A stretch of DNA of 30,565 nucleotides. Source: Vicinamibacteria bacterium (GTDB lineage: Bacteria; Acidobacteriota; Vicinamibacteria; Vicinamibacterales; UBA2999). Position 1 is the stretch's first letter; every line of letters starts with the position of its first letter. The notes beneath the pieces were generated by a model, which had not been told where the DNA came from, made no database searches, and saw only the letters and a program-made list of their open reading frames with translations. This document shows positions 1 through 6,191 of the stretch, piece after piece. Made by a program: the position numbers and the translations under genes. The stretch covers positions 1 through 30,565 of the forward strand of contig JAICQE010000029.1 of the NCBI GenBank assembly GCA_025938035.1, in the 5' to 3' direction.

Positions 1-7
1 CCGGCTC

Positions 8-215
8 CACTGTAGCAACGAAGTAACGAAGCCGACCGTCGGGCCGTCCGATGGGTCGGCGCGCGCCGCGCGCCGACAGCCGTGACGGCGGCCCATCGAA
101 CGGCCCACTGTCTCTTCGTGACCTTCGTGACCTTCGTGGTTCGAAACTCCGTTCGTCTCCGTTCCTCCGTTGCTCCTGTGAAACCGTTCCCTCCGTCCCC
201 TCCGTTACCTCCCGT
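8..215. repeat. Intergenic short-repeat region with nested palindrome
   Basis: No credible gene lies upstream of 238. The stretch holds AACGAAG-type units at 15-31 and inverted-sense units (CTTCGTGAC repeated) at 114-138. Between them is a 14-bp inverted repeat with one mismatch (42-55 against 92-105), itself enclosing TCGGCGCG/CGCGCCGA (56-63 and 69-76). Degenerate CTCCGTTN octamers follow at about 148-210. The layout of inverted short-unit arms around a spacer resembles the heptamer arrays elsewhere in this window, but the units are longer and less regular. What is seen is repeats only; any function is unknown. Confidence 0.6.
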
Positions 216-225
216 GATTTCGGAT

Positions 226-231
226 TAGCAT
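226..231 (+). promoter_or_regulatory. Possible -10 box (TAGCAT) for metF-like gene
   Basis: TAGCAT lies six bases before the ATG at 238. No Shine-Dalgarno sequence is visible, so the transcript would be nearly leaderless. The hexamer is a weak match on its own; the call leans on the same spacing seen before several other genes here. Confidence 0.3.
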
Positions 232-237
232 AAGCGG

Positions 238-1125
238 ATGGCATTGTGGCCGTTTGGCACGAAAGAGAAGGCAACGCTCTCGGCGGAGCAGCGCGCGGCG
301 CTGACGGCCGTCGTCAGGAAGTCGAAGTTCGAGATCATTCCGCTGAAGGGAATTCAGGAAAAATCGGAAGCCCTGCCCGCTGGATCGACCGTGACCGTCA
401 CCGCGTCGCCGGCGAAAGGGATCGACGCGACGGTGGAATTGGCGGAATGGCTGACGCGCACCGGCCGGGGCTACGACGTCATCCCGCACCTGTCATCGAA
501 GCTGGTTCGCGACCGGTCGCATCTCGGCGAGCTGCTCACGCGAATCAGAGCCGCGGGCATGAACAAGGTGTTCGTCGTCGGCGGCGATGGTGACGCGATC
601 GGCAGCTTCAAGGACGGCGTCGACCTCGTTCGCGCGGTCGCGGAATCCGGCCAGCCGCTCGACGAGATCGGCGTGCCCGCCTACCCGGAAGGCCATTCCG
701 CCATTCCCAACGACGCGCTGATGCGGGCGCTGAAGGAGAAGCAGCCGCACGCCCAGACCATGGCGACGCAGATGGCGTTCAACCCGAACGAGGTCGGGGA
801 ATGGATTCTGAAGGTTCGGCGCGAAGGAGTCGGCCTGCCGCTCTACCTCGGCGTTCCCGGCGTCGTCGAGCTGACGAAGCTGATGCGCATCGCGACGCAG
901 ATCGGGGTCGCGGATTCGGCGCGCTATCTCTCCAAGAACACCGGTCTGCTCGGCCACATCGCCTCCGCCGGATCGTTCGGACCGGACGCGTTTCTCCGCT
1001 CGCTCGCGCCGATCATCGAAGACCCGGCGGCGCGGGTGCACGGCCTGCACGTGTTCACCTTCAACGCCATCGACACGACCGCAGCGTGGCAGAAGCGGAT
1101 GCTCGACGAACTGGCTGCGGAATAG
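238..1125 (+). CDS. Methylenetetrahydrofolate reductase-like protein (MetF family)
   Basis: The 295-residue protein matches the FAD-dependent methylenetetrahydrofolate reductase family, a TIM barrel that reduces 5,10-methylene-THF to 5-methyl-THF for methionine synthesis. Visible marks are an early FEIIP segment where MetF has FEFFP (the Glu is kept), VVGGDGD where MetF has the LRGD loop, the YPEGHS motif, TQMAFN and a C-terminal HVFTFN. The length equals that of bacterial MetF, but the core is divergent: FEIIP and GGDGD are not the canonical forms. It may therefore be a paralogue with a related C1 or folate role rather than the main MetF. The start at 238 is preceded by no clear ribosome site but by a possible -10 box. 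It converges with the histidine kinase gene across a hairpin. Confidence 0.8.
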   Translation: MALWPFGTKEKATLSAEQRAALTAVVRKSKFEIIPLKGIQEKSEALPAGSTVTVTASPAKGIDATVELAEWLTRTGRGYDVIPHLSSKLVRDRSHLGELLTRIRAAGMNKVFVVGGDGDAIGSFKDGVDLVRAVAESGQPLDEIGVPAYPEGHSAIPNDALMRALKEKQPHAQTMATQMAFNPNEVGEWILKVRREGVGLPLYLGVPGVVELTKLMRIATQIGVADSARYLSKNTGLLGHIASAGSFGPDAFLRSLAPIIEDPAARVHGLHVFTFNAIDTTAAWQKRMLDELAAE

Positions 1126-1137
1126 GTACCTGGGGTC

Positions 1138-1171
1138 GCTGGGTTGCCCAGGCTACCCAGGCAACCTCAGC
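1138..1171. terminator. Hairpin between convergent metF-like and kinase genes
   Basis: GCTGGGTTGCC (1138-1148) pairs with GGCAACCTCAGC (1160-1171) with one bulged base, giving an 11-bp stem. The kinase stop codon (1153-1155) sits in the loop. There is no T-tract on either side, so it is a possible bidirectional or Rho-assisted terminator only. Confidence 0.45.
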
Positions 1172-2160
1172 GTGGCTCGGAGGCCGCCGGCAGGCGACGC
1201 GTCGAGCGCAATCGTGCCCTGATAGACCTCAGCCAGATCGCGAACGATCGCCAGGCCAAGACCGGAGCCGGCCGCCTTCTCGTCGGCCCGGACGCCCCGT
1301 TGCAGCACTTTCTCCCTCATCTCCGCCGGAAGGCCCGGACCGTCATCGTCCACGGTAATCGCAAGCATGTCGCCGGTGCGCGCGGAGGCGATTACGATGC
1401 GGGCACCTGCCCATTTGCAGGCGTTGTCGAGCAGGTTGCCGAGCATTTCATCGAGGTCTTCACGCTGGACGCGAACCGCGTGGGACGGATCCACCCGCAC
1501 GTCGATGGCGAGCGTCCGGTCGGCGTAGAGCCGGGGCAACGTCCGCGCCAGCCCCTCCGCGCACTCGGCGACCGACGTGCGGACGCTGGCGGTCGCACCC
1601 GATGCGGCGGCGCGCGCGTGCGCGAGGTGATAGTCGACCTGCCGGCGCATGCGGTCGATCTGCTCGCGGATGGCGGCTGCCAGGTCCGCCTGCCCGGCCG
1701 CGGACGCGCGTTCGGCTTCCAGCGCGAGCAAGGCGAGCGGCGTCTTCAAACCGTGCGCGAGGTCGCCTGCTTTCGCCACCGCGCGCTGGACGGCCCGCTC
1801 ACGCTGCTCGATGAGCGCGTTCAAATCGTCGACGAGCGGCTGCACCTCCGTCGCGTAATTGCCGCCAAGACGCGATTCAACACCGTGATGGACGGCCGCC
1901 AGGCGTTCGCGCAACTGGGCGATTCCGGCCAGCCCGCGGCGGACCTGAAACGCGCCGCCGGCCATGGCGATGACCGCGGTGACGACGAGGAGGAAGGCAT
2001 GCGATGACCAGATGAAGTGAATCGACCCACGCTTGCCGAGCACCGGGAGATCGGGCGCAAAGTGGAAGACCGCCGCAATGATGACGAAGGACAGCACGAC
2101 GAGGCCGATCGTCCACAGAATGGCGCCGAGCAGCACGCGCGTGCGCAGCGACAGCGTCAC
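1153..2160 (-). CDS. Two-component sensor histidine kinase, PhoQ-like
   Basis: This 335-residue inner-membrane kinase has helices at about residues 9-32 and 53-73 flanking a very short periplasmic loop of about 20 residues. A linker follows, then the H-box (DLAHGLKTPLALL, His136), the N-box (NLLDNACKW), G1 (DDDGPGLP) and G2 (GSGLGLAIV). It would autophosphorylate on His136 and pass phosphate to the regulator encoded just upstream. The HGLKTPL form of the H-box is typical of the PhoQ-type branch. The small loop leaves little room for a periplasmic ligand domain, so sensing within the membrane or through a partner is an inference. Its ATG overlaps the regulator stop by four bases (ATGA), indicating translational coupling. 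Confidence 0.92.
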   Translation of the reverse strand: MTLSLRTRVLLGAILWTIGLVVLSFVIIAAVFHFAPDLPVLGKRGSIHFIWSSHAFLLVVTAVIAMAGGAFQVRRGLAGIAQLRERLAAVHHGVESRLGGNYATEVQPLVDDLNALIEQRERAVQRAVAKAGDLAHGLKTPLALLALEAERASAAGQADLAAAIREQIDRMRRQVDYHLAHARAAASGATASVRTSVAECAEGLARTLPRLYADRTLAIDVRVDPSHAVRVQREDLDEMLGNLLDNACKWAGARIVIASARTGDMLAITVDDDGPGLPAEMREKVLQRGVRADEKAAGSGLGLAIVRDLAEVYQGTIALDASPAGGLRATLRLPG

Positions 2161-2846
2161 GGCGCGCCGCCTTCGCCGCGCGGCGGCTCCGACGTGCCAA
2201 GCCGGTAACCGAGACCGCGTACCGTCTCGATCAGGGAGGAGCCGAGCTTGCGCCGCAGCCGCGCGATGAACACTTCGACGGTATTCGAGTCGCGGTCGAA
2301 ATCCTGTGCGTAGATGTGTTCCGTCAGCTCACCCTGAGACACGACGCGGTCGCGATGGTGCATCAGATACGACAGCACGCGAAACTCGTGGCTCGTGAGC
2401 TTGACCGGCACGCCATGTTTTGTGACGCGAGCCAGACGGGGATCGAGCGCCACGCCGCCGCAGCGCAGCAGCTGCTGCGGGTGGCCCGCAGCACGGCGGA
2501 TGAGGCCGCGAAGCCGCGCAATCACCTCTTCCATCCGGAACGGCTTCGCCACGTAGTCGTCGGCGCCGGAGTCGATGCCGTCCACCGTCTCGTGCCAGCT
2601 GCCGCGCGCCGTCAGCACGAGGACCGGCACACTGAGGCCGGACTCGCGCCAGCCGCGCAGCAGCGTCAGCCCGTCGATCCGGGGGAGACCGAGGTCGAGC
2701 AGCACTGCGTCGTACGATTCGGTTCGCACGGCAAAATCCGCCTGCTCGCCGTCCGCCGCCACGTTGACGGCATAGCCGGCGTCACCGAGAGCCCGCGCGA
2801 GGTGCTCCGACAACGCCGGTTCGTCGTCAACGATAAGGACTCGCAT
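2157..2846 (-). CDS. Two-component response regulator, OmpR/PhoP family
   Basis: The 229-residue regulator has a receiver domain (residues 1-115) with acidic pocket DDE at 7-9, phospho-acceptor Asp51 (LLDLGLP), Thr79 and Lys101 (AKPF). A winged-helix OmpR-type DNA-binding domain follows (about 130-220), including the EFRVLSYLM and NTVEVFIARLRRKL helices and the RGLGYRL wing. It forms an operon with the kinase gene through a four-base overlap. Upstream is a divergent methyltransferase gene, with four 11-bp-spaced TGAAC half-sites in between, a spacing well suited to a tandem OmpR-family dimer. Control of its own gene and of the methyltransferase gene is therefore likely but inferred. Confidence 0.95.
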   Translation of the reverse strand: MRVLIVDDEPALSEHLARALGDAGYAVNVAADGEQADFAVRTESYDAVLLDLGLPRIDGLTLLRGWRESGLSVPVLVLTARGSWHETVDGIDSGADDYVAKPFRMEEVIARLRGLIRRAAGHPQQLLRCGGVALDPRLARVTKHGVPVKLTSHEFRVLSYLMHHRDRVVSQGELTEHIYAQDFDRDSNTVEVFIARLRRKLGSSLIETVRGLGYRLGTSEPPRGEGGAP

Positions 2847-2852
2847 AGGCTC

Positions 2853-2928
2853 GAATTCAGAATGCGGAATTCAGAATTCAGGATGACGAACCGAACCGTC
2901 TGCATTCTGCATTCTGCATTCTGCATTG
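2853..2928. repeat. Inverted heptamer array (GAATTCA / TGCATTC)
   Basis: The left arm is five in-phase heptamers (2853-2887: GAATTCA, GAATGCG, GAATTCA, GAATTCA, GGATGAC). A 13-base spacer (2888-2900) follows, then a right arm of TGCATTC three times and TGCATTG (2901-2928). The right unit is the reverse complement of GAATGCA, so the arms can form a long imperfect hairpin. The array fills the gap between the regulator start and the methyltransferase operator. Confidence 0.9.
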
Positions 2929-2942
2929 TTCGAAGCCTTTCC

Positions 2943-2979
2943 TGAACGCCAGCTGAACGCCGCGTTCATGGCCGGTTCA
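2943..2979. promoter_or_regulatory. Candidate response-regulator operator, four TGAAC half-sites
   Basis: TGAACGCC occurs at 2943-2950 and 2954-2961, exactly 11 bp apart. Its inverted core GTTCA occurs at 2964-2968 and 2975-2979, also exactly 11 bp apart. Tandem half-sites one helical turn apart are the usual binding pattern of OmpR/PhoB-family dimers. The block ends 12 bases before a possible -10 box (2992-2997), so it overlaps the -35 region, as in class II activation. Recognition by the adjacent regulator is inferred. Confidence 0.6.
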
Positions 2980-2991
2980 GCGGCTGACGCG

Positions 2992-2997
2992 TATCGT
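2992..2997 (+). promoter_or_regulatory. Possible -10 box (TATCGT) for methyltransferase gene
   Basis: TATCGT lies six bases before ATG 3004, directly downstream of the TGAAC operator. This spacing would give a leaderless transcript and supports ATG 3004 over the upstream in-frame ATG at 2926, which lies inside the repeat and operator region. Confidence 0.4.
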
Positions 2998-3003
2998 CCC
3001 CAC

Positions 3004-3795
3004 ATGTTCAACATCTTCGAGTACGAATTCGGCTACAGCTGGCCCATCGCCTACGGTTTCGCCATCCCACTGGCCATCGGCATCGCGCTCGCCGCCGTCG
3101 CAACGTGGCGCCGATGGCGCGCGTGGGTGACAGTCGTGTCGGCGGTCGTCATCGTCTGGTCGGCGGCGGCCCTGTATGTGACGAACGTCGTCTGGGGCAT
3201 CAACAAGCCGATGACTCTGCCGACGGAACGCTTTCTCCAGGCCGGGTCCGGCCGCGTGCTCGACGCCGGGGCCGGGTCGGGCAGGGCGGCGGTTGGCGTG
3301 CTGCTCGCCAGGCCCGGCGCGACGGTCACCGCACTCGATATTTACGACGGGTACATGGGCATCGACGACAACACGCCGGCGCGCTTCATGAAGAACGCGC
3401 AGATTGCCGGCGCCGCGGACCGCGCCGACGTGCGCACCGGCGACGCGCGCCAAATGCCGTTCGCCGACGCCTCGTTCGACGCCGTGGTCAGCTCGTACAT
3501 GATCGACCATCTCGGCCGGGAGGGACGGACGAAAGCGTTGCACGAAGTCGCCCGCGTCCTGAAGGCGCACGGCGAATTCCTGCTGCTCATCGTCAACACC
3601 GACTGGTGGACATGGCTGGTGTCGCCGCCGATGGCGCATCACTTCCGCCCGGATGCGGCGCGCTGGCGCGCCGAGCTCCATGGCGCCGGCTTCGACGTCG
3701 AGGAAGAAGGGCACCAGCCGGTCACGCTCTATTGGCTGGCGCGCAAGTCAAAAACTCCCAACGCCCAACTCCCAACGACTCAAAACCAGCAATGA
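3004..3795 (+). CDS. Membrane-anchored class I SAM-dependent methyltransferase
   Basis: From ATG 3004 the 263-residue protein has two hydrophobic helices (about residues 13-34 and 41-62) and then a Rossmann methyltransferase domain: motif I VLDAGAGSGRAAVG, an acidic end of strand 2 (ALDIYDG), DARQMPFADASFDAVVSS and the HEVARVLK helix. This is the ubiE/Methyltransf_11 pattern. The substrate is not evident; the membrane anchor suggests a lipid or quinone-like target or simple localisation. The reading frame extends upstream to 2926, but that part covers the heptamer array and operator and is unlikely to be translated. The last 14 or so residues (from about TPNAQLPT) are encoded by a heptamer repeat, suggesting that the original end of the gene was overwritten by the repeat. 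Confidence 0.85.
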   Translation: MFNIFEYEFGYSWPIAYGFAIPLAIGIALAAVATWRRWRAWVTVVSAVVIVWSAAALYVTNVVWGINKPMTLPTERFLQAGSGRVLDAGAGSGRAAVGVLLARPGATVTALDIYDGYMGIDDNTPARFMKNAQIAGAADRADVRTGDARQMPFADASFDAVVSSYMIDHLGREGRTKALHEVARVLKAHGEFLLLIVNTDWWTWLVSPPMAHHFRPDAARWRAELHGAGFDVEEEGHQPVTLYWLARKSKTPNAQLPTTQNQQ

Positions 3796-3832
3796 AGTCC
3801 GTTTGGGAGTTGGAAATTGGAGGTTGGGAGTT
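3753..3832. repeat. Inverted heptamer array (AACTCCC / GGGAGTT)
   Basis: The left arm has four heptamers (3753-3780: AACTCCC, AACGCCC, AACTCCC, AACGACT). A 24-base spacer follows, then four heptamers (3805-3832: GGGAGTT, GGAAATT, GGAGGTT, GGGAGTT). The arms are imperfect reverse complements. The array overlaps the 3' end of the methyltransferase gene and reaches the stop codon of the convergent gene at 3831, so it sits between two convergent genes and could also act as a bidirectional terminator. Confidence 0.9.
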
Positions 3833-4910
3833 ATCGCGGTTTGGCCTGCTCGATGGCAATCGCGCGCATCCGCTCCTCCGCACGGGCCGCGGACAGAATG
3901 TTCCGCAGCCCGTAATTGCCTTCGTGGCACGCATACTCGAACGGCGGCTGCGACTCGTCGTGCGTCAGGTTCATCACGAACGTCCACGGCCGCGTCCACG
4001 TTCGCGGATCATCGAACGTAATCGACCACTCGAGCGTGTCCGGACCGATCGGCGTGAAGCGCTCGACAATGCGAAGCTGGTCGCTGGATCCGCGATAGGG
4101 CACCCGGTCGTTGAAGTTGACCGTCTCGACGACGAGCGTGTTGCCGTCCCAGCGCCCGCGGGCGTCGCCGAGATACTGGCGGATCTTCGATGAGAGCGGC
4201 GGACGGTTATCGAGCGGGATGACGCGCGTGTCGTGCACCATCTCGTAGGTAATCGTCACGACGCCGGGACCCTGCTGGATCTGATACGAGTTGCCATAGA
4301 TCGCCGGCATCATCGACCCGGGGACGCCGCGCGTAATGCAACGGTCGTACAGGCTGCGGTCTTCCCATGAATCGGCCGGACCTCTCCCCTTTCGTGCGGC
4401 GGCGCGATCGGCCGCCCGCTTCCGGCCTTCGTCCGTGACCGGGGGAACCTTGCCGTCGGGCGGGTCGGAGACGAGCCAGGCCCGGCTGTTGGCGGCAAAG
4501 TAGTTCTCGAACCAGTGCATCGGGCTCGTCGCGCCGGGAAACTCGCTCAGCCCGGGCGCGCGTTCGATCGTCTGCTGCTGCCGTTGTTTGGTCAGCGCTG
4601 CGAGCTCCGCCCTCGTGAAGTCTTCCAGGCGGCGGCCGGCGAATTCTTCGGGCCGCTCGAACGGAATTCCGCTCTCGTCGCTGTTGTTGTACGCGCCGGA
4701 GATATCCGGATCGCCCCACGGCGTGCGCGGCGGCTTGTAGGTTCCGCGCGGCGGGATCGACGCGGGCCGCTTGCGCGCCGGGACCTCCTCTGCCTTGATC
4801 GGATCGGCCCGTCTGACGGTTCCCGGAGAAATGCCTCCGCCGCCTTGCGCGTGCATGGCCAGTGGCGCGGCGACCGCGACGGCGACGACGACCGAGGCGA
4901 GCGATCGCAC
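3831..4910 (-). CDS. Secreted protein of unknown function, RTPWGDPD family (copy 2)
   Basis: The 359-residue protein has a signal peptide (MRSLASVVVAVAVAAPLAMHA, cleaved near MHAQ). The mature part contains RTPWGDPDISGAYNNSDESG, HWFENYF, CITRGVPGSMMPAIYGN, GDARGRWDGNTLVVET, EWSITFDDP and ending YACHEGNYGLRNIL. These motifs are shared with the next upstream gene, so the two are tandem paralogues. Similar proteins recur in large numbers in Acidobacteria and their function is not established; none is proposed. The start is GTG at 4908-4910, immediately after the TAG of the upstream gene, whose last codons supply GAGGAAG as the ribosome site. The two genes are therefore translationally coupled. 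A lysine/arginine-rich stretch lies near residues 180-195. Confidence 0.85.
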   Translation of the reverse strand: MRSLASVVVAVAVAAPLAMHAQGGGGISPGTVRRADPIKAEEVPARKRPASIPPRGTYKPPRTPWGDPDISGAYNNSDESGIPFERPEEFAGRRLEDFTRAELAALTKQRQQQTIERAPGLSEFPGATSPMHWFENYFAANSRAWLVSDPPDGKVPPVTDEGRKRAADRAAARKGRGPADSWEDRSLYDRCITRGVPGSMMPAIYGNSYQIQQGPGVVTITYEMVHDTRVIPLDNRPPLSSKIRQYLGDARGRWDGNTLVVETVNFNDRVPYRGSSDQLRIVERFTPIGPDTLEWSITFDDPRTWTRPWTFVMNLTHDESQPPFEYACHEGNYGLRNILSAARAEERMRAIAIEQAKPR

Positions 4911-5885
4911 CTACTTCCTCTCGGCGGCGCGCGCGGCGCTCAGAATGCCCCGCAGGCCCTCGTTCCCCTCGTGGCAGGCGTACTCGAACACCTGCTGCGA
5001 GTTGTCTCGCGTCAGGCGCATCCCGAAGGTCCAGGGCCGTACCCAGGTTGACGGGTCGTCGAACGTCGCCGACCACTCGATGGTGTTGCGGGAGGTGGGA
5101 CGAAAGCGCTCGGTGATCTTGAGCCGCTCGGAGGCGCCGCCAAACGCCGACGCCTCGATCAGGTTCGTGGTTTCCACAACCAGCGTATCGCCCTCCCAAC
5201 GCCCGCGCGCGTCGCCCATATGCCACGTGAGCGCCGGCGGCGCGTGAGCGCGCCCGTCGAGCGCGATGATCCGTGTCTCATGAACCATCTCGTAGCGGAT
5301 GGCCACGAAGCCGGGCGCCTGCGTGATGTCGTAGGAGTTGCCGTAAATCGCCGGCATCATCGACCCGGGGAGTCCACGCGTGATGCAGCGGACGTACAGC
5401 GACAGATCCGACGGCTTGTCGAACGGACCGACGTAATAGCCGTCGCCGCCGCGGCGGGCAGCGCGCACGGCCGCCGCACGGCGTTTCGCATCCTCAGTCT
5501 GCGCTGGCATCCTGCCATCCGGCGGATCTGAAATCATCCACGCGCGACTGTTCGCGGGGTTGTAGTTTTCGTACCAGTGCGGCGGTCCGGCGCCGGTGTC
5601 GTTGTCCGTCGTGCCGCCGATGACCACGGCGGTCTTTCGCACCTGCTCGGCGCGCTGGGCCATCAGCCGCGCGAGATCGGCCGGCCGCACTTCTTCGAGC
5701 CGCTTGCCGGCGAACTCGACAGGCCGCTCCATCGGGATGCCGCTCTCGTTGCTGTTCGTGTAGGTCCCCTGAAGATCGGGATCGCCCCACGGCGTCCGCG
5801 GAATCGTCTGCGCCGACAGAGTGATCACGAATGTACATGCGGCAGCCAGGCTGGCGGCGGCGGGAGTGCCTGTGCTCGTCTTCAT
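4911..5885 (-). CDS. Secreted protein of unknown function, RTPWGDPD family (copy 1)
   Basis: The start ATG at 5885 is preceded by GAGGG six bases upstream; the open frame continues further 5' without a ribosome site. The 324-residue product has a signal peptide ending near LSAQT and the same motif series as its downstream neighbour: RTPWGDPDLQGTYTNSNESG, HWYENYNPANSRAW, CITRGLPGSMMPAIYGN, GDARGRWEGDTLVVETTN, EWSATFDDPSTW and a YACHEGNEGLRGIL ending. Duplication followed by divergence is clear. The conserved single Cys residues in CITRG and YACHEGN could form a disulfide outside the cytoplasm (inference). The function is unknown. Confidence 0.87.
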   Translation of the reverse strand: MKTSTGTPAAASLAAACTFVITLSAQTIPRTPWGDPDLQGTYTNSNESGIPMERPVEFAGKRLEEVRPADLARLMAQRAEQVRKTAVVIGGTTDNDTGAGPPHWYENYNPANSRAWMISDPPDGRMPAQTEDAKRRAAAVRAARRGGDGYYVGPFDKPSDLSLYVRCITRGLPGSMMPAIYGNSYDITQAPGFVAIRYEMVHETRIIALDGRAHAPPALTWHMGDARGRWEGDTLVVETTNLIEASAFGGASERLKITERFRPTSRNTIEWSATFDDPSTWVRPWTFGMRLTRDNSQQVFEYACHEGNEGLRGILSAARAAERK

Positions 5886-5907
5886 ACGTCCCTCACACCT
5901 GGATCCG

Positions 5908-6102
5908 CTACCGGCGGCGGAGGAAAACAAACCACAACAGGAAAAGGCCGCCGCCGATCATCGCCCACTGCGTCGGGGTCGCGTTCTCGACGAAATTCTG
6001 GATGCCCTGCACGATGTCGCGGACGGTCGACGAATCGCCGCCCGAGCCGCCCTTCTGACCCACGAGCATCCCGTACTCGCCGAGGCCTTGCGCGAGGAGC
6101 AT
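5908..6102 (-). CDS. Small single-pass membrane protein of unknown function
   Basis: The 64-residue product has a short N-terminal segment (QGLGEYGMLVG), a Gly/Ser stretch, an amphipathic middle (TVRDIVQGIQNFVENATP) and a C-terminal membrane helix (MIGGGLFLLWFVF) ending in RRR, which suggests a cytoplasmic C-terminus. The GLGEYG element recalls the GAxxxEYG pattern of Flp-type pilins, but here it is not inside the hydrophobic helix, so a pilin call is not justified. A weak AGGA lies upstream of the ATG. It precedes the tandem secreted-protein pair by 22 bp and may share their transcript. Confidence 0.65.
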   Translation of the reverse strand: MLLAQGLGEYGMLVGQKGGSGGDSSTVRDIVQGIQNFVENATPTQWAMIGGGLFLLWFVFLRRR

Positions 6103-6191
6103 GATGTGGGAATCCTAACGCAGCCGCCGGAAAAACGCGCCGGGACGGTTACAGCGACCCGGGCAGCAGCCGATAAACAGAATGCGCCACC

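Noticed and set aside
2926..3003. Upstream ATG for the methyltransferase
   Set aside because: It lies in the last heptamer of a repeat and the extension covers the operator; ATG 3004 has a -10 box at the recurring spacing.
5908..6102. Flp-type pilin
   Set aside because: The EYG element is present but lies outside the hydrophobic helix, the helix is C-terminal, and no tad/pilus gene is nearby.
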